Assembly (NCBI GenBank): GCA_039815465.1
Contig: JBCBZG010000011.1
Location: 1 to 64,000 of the forward strand
Length of the DNA: 64,000 nt
Source: Shimia_B sp039815465
Lineage (GTDB): Bacteria > Pseudomonadota > Alphaproteobacteria > Rhodobacterales > Rhodobacteraceae
Reading direction: 5' to 3'
Below are positions 58,551 to 64,000 of this stretch, in pieces. A program made the position numbers and the translations under genes. Positions within the stretch are counted from its first letter, which is position 1, and each line of letters begins with the position of its first letter. The notes beneath the pieces are model-generated. The model did no database searches, was not told where the DNA came from, and worked only from the letters and a program-made list of their open reading frames with translations.

Positions 58551-58625
58551 GGGTGATTGGCTCAGTGGTAGAACGCTTCGTTCACATCGAAGATGTCAGG
58601 AGTTCAAATCTCTTATCACCCACCA
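58551..58625 (+). tRNA. tRNA-Val (anticodon CAC)
   Basis: The 75-base sequence folds as a tRNA: acceptor GGGTGAT/ATCACCC, anticodon stem CTTCG/CGAAG with loop TTCACAT (anticodon CAC), T-loop TTCAAAT and an encoded CCA end. The D-stem has one mismatch (GCTC against GAAC). It reads GUG codons. The DNA on its 3' side is lower in GC than the rest of the window, which is common where tRNA genes serve as integration sites, but no repeated tRNA end was seen. Confidence 0.93.
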
Positions 58626-58708
58626 TTTTCTGTTTTCGAGGAAAAATGGCCCTGCGTTAGGCTTGCACCTCTGGTCCGTTCTCACCCCGGTAATTGGCAC
58701 TGAAAGGG

Positions 58709-58891
58709 TCAGTATCGGTCTTTGATGTTGTTATTGTAGAATTGACCTTTGGAACCAGCGCGAAGGAAGTCCAGGTAGGTGCTTTCGGCAACTCCTGGGT
58801 AGTCATAACGTTGGCTTGAATGAAACCAGATTGAGAGGGTGCCTCGCGACCACTCAATTCGGGAAATAGCAGTTGAACTAACGCTGGGCAT
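58709..58891 (-). CDS. KTSC-domain small protein
   Basis: The 60-residue protein matches a KTSC domain end to end: VSSTAISRIEWSRGTLSIWF, then RYDYPGV, TYLDFLRAGSKGQFYNNNIKDRY. KTSC domains occur alone or attached to lysyl-tRNA synthetase-like and phage/plasmid proteins; function is unclear. The start at 58891 has GGAG seven bases upstream. The gene sits in a lower-GC patch next to a tRNA gene and follows another small gene on the same strand, which suggests acquired DNA. Confidence 0.75.
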   Translation of the reverse strand: MPSVSSTAISRIEWSRGTLSIWFHSSQRYDYPGVAESTYLDFLRAGSKGQFYNNNIKDRY

Positions 58892-58955
58892 TTCGCGTCT
58901 CCGATGCATTTTGGGGATGTAGTGGAGGCTCGGGGCAGTGCCCCGAGCCATCGCT

Positions 58956-59141
58956 TTATGCGTACTGGATCAGTTTCCAAGTGACAGCTTTTCCAGCGTA
59001 GGGTGGCATAGTGTTACCCCTTGCAATCGGTGCGGTCGTCGTGGGGGTTCCCACGACCTTCCACACGCCGCTTTCAGGGGATTTCGTGCCCGTTCGTGCT
59101 GTTGTGCCAATTGGGAGACGTGTTTTTGGATATATCGACAT
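58956..59141 (-). CDS. Small hypothetical protein in the tRNA-adjacent patch
   Basis: I do not recognise this 61-residue protein with confidence. It reads like a compact single domain: SPESGVWKVVG, PIARGNTMPPYAGKAVTWKLI. The SPESGVWKV part recalls YjzC-type short proteins. GGAG lies seven bases before the ATG at 59141, giving good support for translation. Its codon use is less GC-biased than that of the surrounding genes. The KTSC gene starts 64 bases downstream, and they may be co-transcribed. Confidence 0.55.
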   Translation of the reverse strand: MSIYPKTRLPIGTTARTGTKSPESGVWKVVGTPTTTAPIARGNTMPPYAGKAVTWKLIQYA

Positions 59142-59311
59142 AGCGACACTCCATAAGTTGATTCATACTCAGGAGGTCTCACCGAAAATACCACTTTAGG
59201 GCGCGCTCCCGCGTATGAGCATGGGCGCGTCGTGTTTGCGTGTCAACTATATTCGGGGCCTGCTCGGGCCTTTTCCACTAAATTCTGTGTCTTGCCCTAA
59301 ATTGTCAACCT

Positions 59312-59560
59312 TTATCCACAGGTCTTAGGACAAAAGGCCCCCGACCATTTCTGGTCGAAGGCCTTCCGCTTAAAACGCTTGCGCGCCCTAAAGTGGTAGC
59401 CCGTTTGAACCCGGCTTTGCACCTTAATTCAAGAGAAACCTTATCCAGAGAAAGGTGCACAGAAGTTTCCGAAAGCAGACGGCTTGTTCACAGCTTAATG
59501 AAAGTTGCTCACAGTTTGCGAGTGGCACTCCACAGGCAAGACACAGCTTGGTGTGGATAA
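59312..59560. other. Cluster of DnaA-box-like sites in a gene-free, AT-richer stretch
   Basis: The 382-base gap 59195-59577 has no gene that I can see. It contains two perfect DnaA boxes (TTATCCACA at 59312-59320; its complement TGTGGATAA at 59552-59560) and a one-mismatch box (TTATCCAGA at 59441-59449). The latter lies inside an inverted repeat TGCACCTT/AAGGTGCA (59418-59425, 59452-59459). Two weaker sites, TTGTTCACA and TTGCTCACA, lie at 59484 and 59505. This could be a DnaA-binding regulatory or titration site or part of an origin; gene context does not favour the chromosomal origin. Confidence 0.45.
59332..59368 (-). terminator. Possible terminator downstream of ettA
   Basis: An imperfect hairpin, AAGGCC...GACCA-TTTC-TGGTC...GGCCTT, is followed on the minus strand by TTTTGTCC. 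It lies about 210 bases beyond the ettA stop and is the only terminator-like structure I see there. Confidence 0.45.
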
Positions 59561-59577
59561 CCAGATTGCAAGAAAGG

Positions 59578-61233
59578 CTACCTCACAAACTTCTTATGCT
59601 TGATTCGCTTTGGCTCCAGCGCATCTGCCCCAAGCCGCCGCTTCTTGTCTTCCTCGTAGTCCTCAAAGTTCCCTTCGAACCATTCCACATGAGCTTCGCC
59701 TTCGAACGCCAAGATGTGCGTGCAGATGCGGTCGAGGAAGAAGCGGTCGTGGCTGATGACGACGGCGCAGCCGGCGAAGTCGACGAGGGCGTCTTCTAGC
59801 GCGCGCAGCGTTTCGACGTCGAGGTCGTTGGTGGGTTCGTCGAGCAGCAGGACGTTGCCGCCCGAGCGGAGCAGTTTCGCCATGTGGACGCGGTTTCTCT
59901 CACCGCCTGACAGCATGCCGACTTTTTTCTGCTGATCGCCGCCTTTGAAGTTGAAGGCGGAGCAATACGCGCGGGAGTTCATCTCCGCGTCGCCCAGTTG
60001 GATGATGTCGTTGCCGTCGGAGATTTCTTCCCACACGGTTTTGCCACCGTCGAGCGCGTCGCGGGATTGGTCGACATAGGCCAGGTCCACGGTGTCGCCG
60101 TAGCTAATGTCGCCCGCGTCGGGGCTCTCCTGGCCGGTGAGCATGCGGAAGAGGGTGGATTTACCGGCGCCGTTGGGGCCGATGACGCCGACGATCCCGC
60201 CGGGGGGGAGCGCGAAGGAGAGGTCCTCGACCAGGAGCTTGTCGCCCATGGCTTTTTTGAGCCCTTCCACCTCGATCACTTTGCCGCCGAGGCGGGGACC
60301 GTTGGGGATGATGATCTGGGCGCGGCTGAGCTTTTCCCGCTCCGACTGGTTGGCGAGTTCGTTGTAGCGGTCGATGCGGGCCTTTTGTTTGGATTGGCGG
60401 GCCTTTTGGCCTTGGCGCATCCATTCCAGTTCGCGCTCCAGCGTCTTTTGCTTGGCGTTGTCTTCCTTGGCCTCTTGTTCGAGGCGCTTGGCTTTCTGTT
60501 CGAGCCAGGCGGAATAGTTGCCCTCGTAAGGGATGCCGCGGCCACGGTCGAGCTCCAGGATCCAGCCCGTGATGTCGTCGAGGAAGTAGCGGTCGTGGGT
60601 GACGACGAGGATCGTGCCTTGGTAGTCGATGAGGTGCTGTTGCAACCAGGCGATCGTTTCGGCGTCCAGATGGTTCGTGGGTTCGTCGAGGAGCAGCATC
60701 TCCGGCGCTTCGAGCAGCAGTTTGCAAAGCGCCACGCGGCGGGCCTCCCCCCCCGACAGGTTTTCAACGGGCCAGTCATCGGGTGGGCAGCGCAGTGCCT
60801 CCATCGACACGTCGATTTGCGCGTCGAGGTCCCAGAGGTTTTGCGCGTCGATTTCGTCCTGGAGCTGCGCCATCTCGTCGGCGGTCTCGTCGGAGTAGTT
60901 CATGGCCAGTTCGTTGTAGCGGTCGAGGATCGCTTTCTTGGCGGCCACGCCCTCCATCACGTTCTCGCGGACGGTTTTGGTGGGGTCGAGCTGCGGTTCC
61001 TGGGGCAGATAGCCCACGCGCGCGCCCTCGGCGGCCCAGGCTTCGCCGGAGAAGTCTTTGTCGAGGCCCGCCATGATCTTCAGGAGCGTCGATTTACCCG
61101 CGCCGTTGACGCCCACGACGCCGATCTTGACGCCGGGCAGGAAGGACAGGCGGATGTTTTCGAACGTCTTCTTGCCGCCGGGGTAGGTCTTTGAGACGCC
61201 GTCCATGTAGTAGACGTATTGATAGGCTGCCAT
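59578..61233 (-). CDS. ettA: Energy-dependent translational throttle protein EttA (ABC-F)
   Basis: The 551-residue protein has two ABC domains without membrane parts: GVNGAGKST (about residues 40-48) with LSGGEARRVALCK, and GPNGAGKST (about 357-365) with LSGGERNRVHMAK. Each has an LLDEPTN motif. The linker between domains (about 255-315, rich in Lys, Glu, Arg) is the ribosome-contacting P-site interaction motif. The N-terminus AYQYVYYMDGVSKTYPGGKK and the tail LGADALEPKRIKHKKFVR are typical of EttA. It gates the first peptide bond at low energy charge. Confidence 0.96.
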   Translation of the reverse strand: MAAYQYVYYMDGVSKTYPGGKKTFENIRLSFLPGVKIGVVGVNGAGKSTLLKIMAGLDKDFSGEAWAAEGARVGYLPQEPQLDPTKTVRENVMEGVAAKKAILDRYNELAMNYSDETADEMAQLQDEIDAQNLWDLDAQIDVSMEALRCPPDDWPVENLSGGEARRVALCKLLLEAPEMLLLDEPTNHLDAETIAWLQQHLIDYQGTILVVTHDRYFLDDITGWILELDRGRGIPYEGNYSAWLEQKAKRLEQEAKEDNAKQKTLERELEWMRQGQKARQSKQKARIDRYNELANQSEREKLSRAQIIIPNGPRLGGKVIEVEGLKKAMGDKLLVEDLSFALPPGGIVGVIGPNGAGKSTLFRMLTGQESPDAGDISYGDTVDLAYVDQSRDALDGGKTVWEEISDGNDIIQLGDAEMNSRAYCSAFNFKGGDQQKKVGMLSGGERNRVHMAKLLRSGGNVLLLDEPTNDLDVETLRALEDALVDFAGCAVVISHDRFFLDRICTHILAFEGEAHVEWFEGNFEDYEEDKKRRLGADALEPKRIKHKKFVR

Positions 61234-61295
61234 GGGGTGTCCTCCTGCGTGTGCGACAGACGCGTATCAGCCCGGTCGGGGCCGCGCAATCGGGG

Positions 61296-62219
61296 TTAGG
61301 ATTGCGACAGTTGCAGGTATTTCTGGATGACGGCCGCCGCGATCATGTCTTCGGTCTGGGTATCGTCGAACTGGGCGCGCCAGGCGTTGGCGGCGGCGAT
61401 GATGACGCGGGCTTTGTCGGGGTGGCGCGCGTAATACGCGGTGGCTGCGTCGAGGTCGGAGAAGTCGGGTTTGATCTCCACAAAGTGGTGGCCGGGCTTT
61501 AGCCTGGCTTCCATGTACCAAGTTTCGTATTTGAGCGGCGGGGACATGGCGAGGCTGTTGGAGCCCATGGCCCATTTGAGATTTGTGGCTACATCGAAGC
61601 CTTCGACGGACAAGATGACCTGCCGGTCCAGTTGCGCGCGGGGCGACAGGTAGTCTGCTTTGCCCGCATCGCCGCCCACTGCGGCAATGTCGTTATCGGG
61701 AGAGGCGCCGAGCAGGTCGACGAGCTCACTTCTCAGCTGGTTGTGGAAGCCACCCCGCCAGACCGCGCCGGGTTGCTTTTCTTCGAACTGTTTGCGGTCT
61801 GGGAAGGCCTCAAAATGCCGGTGACGATCCAGCGGCAAGAGCACGGAGGCCTCGTTGGCGCCAGCGATGGGGCGGCTTTTGACAAAGGCGGGGGTGTCGG
61901 GGATTTCGGTGATGTCGCCAAAGGCGTAGTCGACGCGTGCAGCGGGGTCGAACCCGCCTGCGTGGCGGATGAAGTCCAGGTAGTAGCGGCTGCTGCCCTG
62001 ATCGACGGCGCTGATGGGCGTTGAGGGCGTGTCAAAGGACGTGCTTTGCTTGTACTATTGGTCCACCCGGTCGCGCGCCAGCAGACGTCGTGTTCGAGCT
62101 GCGTTCCAGCTGTGGGGGCGCTTTGCGCAGTAGATGTGGTTAAGGTAATAGGCGATCCGTTTGGCGGCACGTTTGGTGTCGCTGCCCTTAAAGACGATCT
62201 TGCCCTTTTTCGCTGCCAT
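61296..62219 (-). pseudogene. GT90 (CAP10-like) glycosyltransferase gene interrupted by an in-frame amber codon
   Basis: Reading one frame from the ATG at 62219 gives 307 codons with a single stop: TAG at 62057-62055, codon 55, after RDRVDQ. Before it is the family N-terminus (KGKIVFKGSDTKRAAKR, YYLNHIYCAKRPHSWNA). After it the same frame continues with YKQSTSFDTPSTP, YYLDFIRH, FVKSRPIAG, LLPLDRHRHF, AVWRG, LSVEGFDVATNLKWAMGSNSLAM and PGHHFVEIKPDFSDL, ending LQKYLQLSQS. Everything else is intact and in frame, so a C-to-T change (CAG to TAG) would explain it. GT90 enzymes modify LPS or surface glycans. Readthrough, suppression or a sequencing error are alternatives; a shorter product could start at GTG 61844. 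Confidence 0.85.
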
Positions 62220-62299
62220 AGCCGGACAGTACTTTACGCGGTGGCACGTGCAAGTCGGATTGCAATTGGTCCTTTTGCGCGCGGTTCATACCCTGCGCG

Positions 62300-62830
62300 C
62301 TACTGGCGCAGGATGTCGATGAGGCGTTTGAGGGTGCTTGGGCTTTCGATCAGGATGCCCTCTGCCTCGATCCGGTTGGCGATGGTTTGGCGGGCGTCGA
62401 TAAAGGCTTGTTGCCCCAGTTGTTCGCCTGCGGCGGCGCCGACGGCCATGAGCTCGGGCGTGGCATCGATCATGCGTTGGCCTGCGCCGGTGGCATAGAA
62501 CGTCGCAATAGCGGAGAGGTCTTCGGCGCTGAAATTCTCAAGGAAGTAGGCCGTTTGCGCGTCGCGCAGGCCTTGGAGGAAGTTTGCGCCGAACTGGTCG
62601 ATGATGATGTCAACGAGCGCGTCTGGGTCGCTGATCTCCACCCCGTTGGCGGCCATTTGACCCACGATGGCGTCCGCGATCAGGGGGCGGAAGACGTCGA
62701 AGGTGCCCGCGAGGATTTCGGGCGTCACGGTCGCCGCGGAGATCGCTTGGGCGTCGCTGGTGGGGTCAGCGGCAAGCGGCGCGGACAGGATGGTGGCGGC
62801 GATGATGGCAGCGGTGCGCAATGGACGCAT
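62300..62830 (-). CDS. Exported DUF2059 protein
   Basis: The 176-residue protein has a signal peptide (to about residue 21, APLAADP) and a helical DUF2059 domain in its second half: FSAEDLSAIATFYATGAGQRMIDATPELMAVGAAAGEQLGQQA. DUF2059 proteins are periplasmic or outer-membrane-associated with unknown function. It lies upstream of the GT90 pseudogene on the same strand, with an 80-base gap, and diverges from nadD. Confidence 0.82.
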   Translation of the reverse strand: MRPLRTAAIIAATILSAPLAADPTSDAQAISAATVTPEILAGTFDVFRPLIADAIVGQMAANGVEISDPDALVDIIIDQFGANFLQGLRDAQTAYFLENFSAEDLSAIATFYATGAGQRMIDATPELMAVGAAAGEQLGQQAFIDARQTIANRIEAEGILIESPSTLKRLIDILRQ

Positions 62831-62940
62831 GGCGGAACCCTTTCTGGCTTTTGGTGAGCGTGCGCTGGCACAGCGCGCGGGTCAAGCGCGGGCCGGGGTG
62901 ATGCGTTGACTTGGCGCGCCGAATGGCATCTGTGTCCGCT

Positions 62941-63576
62941 ATGACAGCTGGATTGCATGCGCGCGCGGGCCAACGGATTGGGCTGCTTGGGGGGTCGTTT
63001 GACCCGGCCCATGGGGGGCATGTGCATATCACGCGCCACGCGCTTAAACGTTTTGATCTGGATGCGGTGTGGTGGCTTGTGTCGCCGGGCAATCCGCTCA
63101 AGGCGCGGGGGCCTGCGCGGCTGGAGGCGCGGATGGCGCGGGCGGCGGCGGTGATGGATCACCCGCGCGTTGTGATCAGCGATATCGAGGCGGTGCTGGG
63201 CACGCGCTACACGGCGCAGACGCTCGATGCGTTGCTGTGGCGGTTTCCGGGGGTGCGGTTTACCTGGCTCATGGGGGCCGACAACCTCGCGCAGTTTCAT
63301 CGCTGGCAGGATTGGCGCGCGATCATGGAGGCCGTGCCCATCGGGGTCGTGGCCCGCCCGGGCGAGCGTGTGGGCGCGCGGGTGTCGCCTGCGGCGCGGG
63401 CCTATCGCAGCGCGCGGTTGCGGGGGCGGTATGCGCGGCTTTTGTCGGGCGCGCAGGCCCCGGCCTGGTGCTTTATCAACCTGCCCATGAGCGACGCGTC
63501 ATCCACGGCCATCCGCGCGCGGGGCGGCTGGGGTGGGGCCGGCGCTGACGGGCAGGGCGAGGCTGGCAAAGCCTGA
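62941..63576 (+). CDS. nadD: Nicotinate-nucleotide adenylyltransferase NadD
   Basis: This 211-residue nucleotidyltransferase has the GGSFDPAHGGHVHI motif (about residues 13-26, with the HxGH ATP site), WWLVSPGNPLK near residue 40, WLMGADNLAQFHRW near residue 107 and SSTAIRAR (ISSTxIR type) near residue 186. It makes deamido-NAD. The ATG at 62941 was chosen; an ATG and a TTG lie 6 and 10 codons upstream. Its last 17 residues are Gly/Ala-rich and overlap the convergent DMT gene by 78 bases, so the normal end may have been lost by readthrough into that gene. Confidence 0.92.
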   Translation: MTAGLHARAGQRIGLLGGSFDPAHGGHVHITRHALKRFDLDAVWWLVSPGNPLKARGPARLEARMARAAAVMDHPRVVISDIEAVLGTRYTAQTLDALLWRFPGVRFTWLMGADNLAQFHRWQDWRAIMEAVPIGVVARPGERVGARVSPAARAYRSARLRGRYARLLSGAQAPAWCFINLPMSDASSTAIRARGGWGGAGADGQGEAGKA

Positions 63577-63999
63577 GGCCACGAGCACGGCAATCCCGGC
63601 CAGCGCCAGCGTATCGGGCAGCGTGCCGAACACCAGCCAGCCCAGTGCCGTGGCGGCCACGATCTGAAAGTAGACAAACGGGGCGAGCCGTGTGCTTTGT
63701 GCCAGGCTGAACGCCAAGATCAGGAGCAGGTTGCCCATCATCGACCCAAGCGAGCTGCCCATCGTCAGTGTCAGCGTCCAAGCGTCGAGCGGTGGGATGG
63801 CCAGGAGGCCCAGGGGGGCCGTCAAAAGCGCGGCGATTGCCAGTTGTGAAAAGAGCAGTGTCAGGGGCGGGGCCGCGTCCACCAGCCATTTGGAGGCCGT
63901 AAGGAACGCACCGTAGAATGTGCCTGCGAGTACCGCCCAAAGCAGGCCTGGCCGCATCTCCGGCCCGGGTTGTACGACCATGAGCACGCCGCAGAACCC
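63499..63999 (-). CDS. DMT-superfamily (EamA) transporter, C-terminal half
   Basis: The gene enters from the right edge on the minus strand. The visible part starts within the linker between the two EamA repeats (GMLMVVQPGP resembles the usual GVLLVV-PG) and contains the second repeat with five membrane segments: AVLAGTFYGAFLTASKWLV, LLFSQLAIAALLTAPLGLL, LTMGSSLGSMMGNLLLILAFSLA, VYFQIVAATALGWLVFG and LALAGIAVLVASGFASL. DMT proteins export or import small metabolites. It overlaps nadD tail-to-tail by 78 bases. Confidence 0.85.
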   Translation of the reverse strand, partial: GFCGVLMVVQPGPEMRPGLLWAVLAGTFYGAFLTASKWLVDAAPPLTLLFSQLAIAALLTAPLGLLAIPPLDAWTLTLTMGSSLGSMMGNLLLILAFSLAQSTRLAPFVYFQIVAATALGWLVFGTLPDTLALAGIAVLVASGFASLALPVSAGPTPAAPRADGRG

Positions 64000-64000
64000 G

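Noticed and set aside
59195..59577. DnaA-box region considered as the chromosomal origin
   Set aside because: No dnaA, hemE, parAB or gidA-type neighbours are present and only a few boxes are strong; kept only as a candidate DnaA-binding region.
59998..61194. Plus-strand open frame of 398 codons opposite ettA
   Set aside because: Antisense to a complete EttA gene; composition-driven open frame.
61490..61508. REP-like core (GGCCGGGCTTTAGCC...) inside the GT90 pseudogene
   Set aside because: It differs from the true REP by one base, but the encoded residues align with the family without extra length, so no insertion is needed; chance similarity in GC-rich code is adequate.

Overview
This is high-GC DNA (about 65% by eye) with the gene content of an alphaproteobacterium, most likely a marine-type member of the Rhodobacterales (Roseobacter/Rhodobacter group). 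The main pointers are a chromosomal division/cell-wall (dcw) cluster with a long untranslated leader like that of Rhodobacter, a DUF1127 gene followed by a CcsR/'cuckoo'-type small RNA, TRAP transporters, NrtS, and protocatechuate genes. I cannot name the species.

Layout. 0-1.9 kb: the edge of an NmrA-like gene and a three-gene minus-strand operon (DUF2218, double SnoaL, small membrane protein). 2-16 kb: a catabolic island. A GntR/FCD regulator and a Rieske-thiamine-diphosphate fusion enzyme point left. A tightly packed twelve-gene operon points right: two TRAP binding proteins, TRAP permease, aromatic-type aldehyde dehydrogenase, LigF-like glutathione transferase, short-chain dehydrogenase, tandem-OsmC protein, NrtS, PcaC, PcaH, PcaG and a beta-keto acid cleavage enzyme. 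Three copies of one GGGATCC-centred palindrome lie between the two arms. 16-22 kb: SRPBCC/ArsR pair, GNAT, and a Tro-type Mn/Zn ABC importer behind two metal-regulator-like palindromes. 22-27 kb: UvrD/PcrA helicase with an unusual insert, LysE exporter, DUF1127 with its small RNA, and Mrp. 27-39 kb: leader RNA, mraZ-rsmH-ftsL-ftsI-murE-murF-mraY-(hypothetical)-(GT51-like)-(SDR)-murD, then moaA. 40-49 kb: a divergent Dpp-type peptide importer with M20 peptidases and a DsbA-like protein. 49-57 kb: alkD-like, glmS, glmU, HAD phosphatase, MmgE/PrpD, DegT aminotransferase, DUF4329. 57-64 kb: a RAYT transposase with REP palindromes, tRNA-Val(CAC), a small lower-GC patch with a KTSC protein and DnaA-box-like sites, ettA, a GT90 gene broken by an amber codon, DUF2059, nadD and a partial DMT transporter.

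How the genes work together. The 2-16 kb island reads as uptake of an organic acid (TRAP), side-chain oxidation or cleavage (SDR, ALDH, GST, perhaps the ThDP enzyme), then protocatechuate ring cleavage (PcaHG), decarboxylation (PcaC) and perhaps thiolytic-like cleavage of a beta-keto acid by the DUF849 enzyme. pcaB, pcaD, pcaIJ and pcaF are not in the window. The 40-49 kb block couples peptide import to peptide or acyl-amino-acid hydrolysis.

The most unusual structure is a family of GC-rich palindromic elements. They sit just downstream of plus-strand genes and show compensatory changes in their stems. One copy lies inside a coding sequence, framed by 22-bp inverted repeats, with a span of exactly 55 codons. 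A second palindrome class (REP) occurs as an inverted pair inside the gene of its own RAYT transposase.
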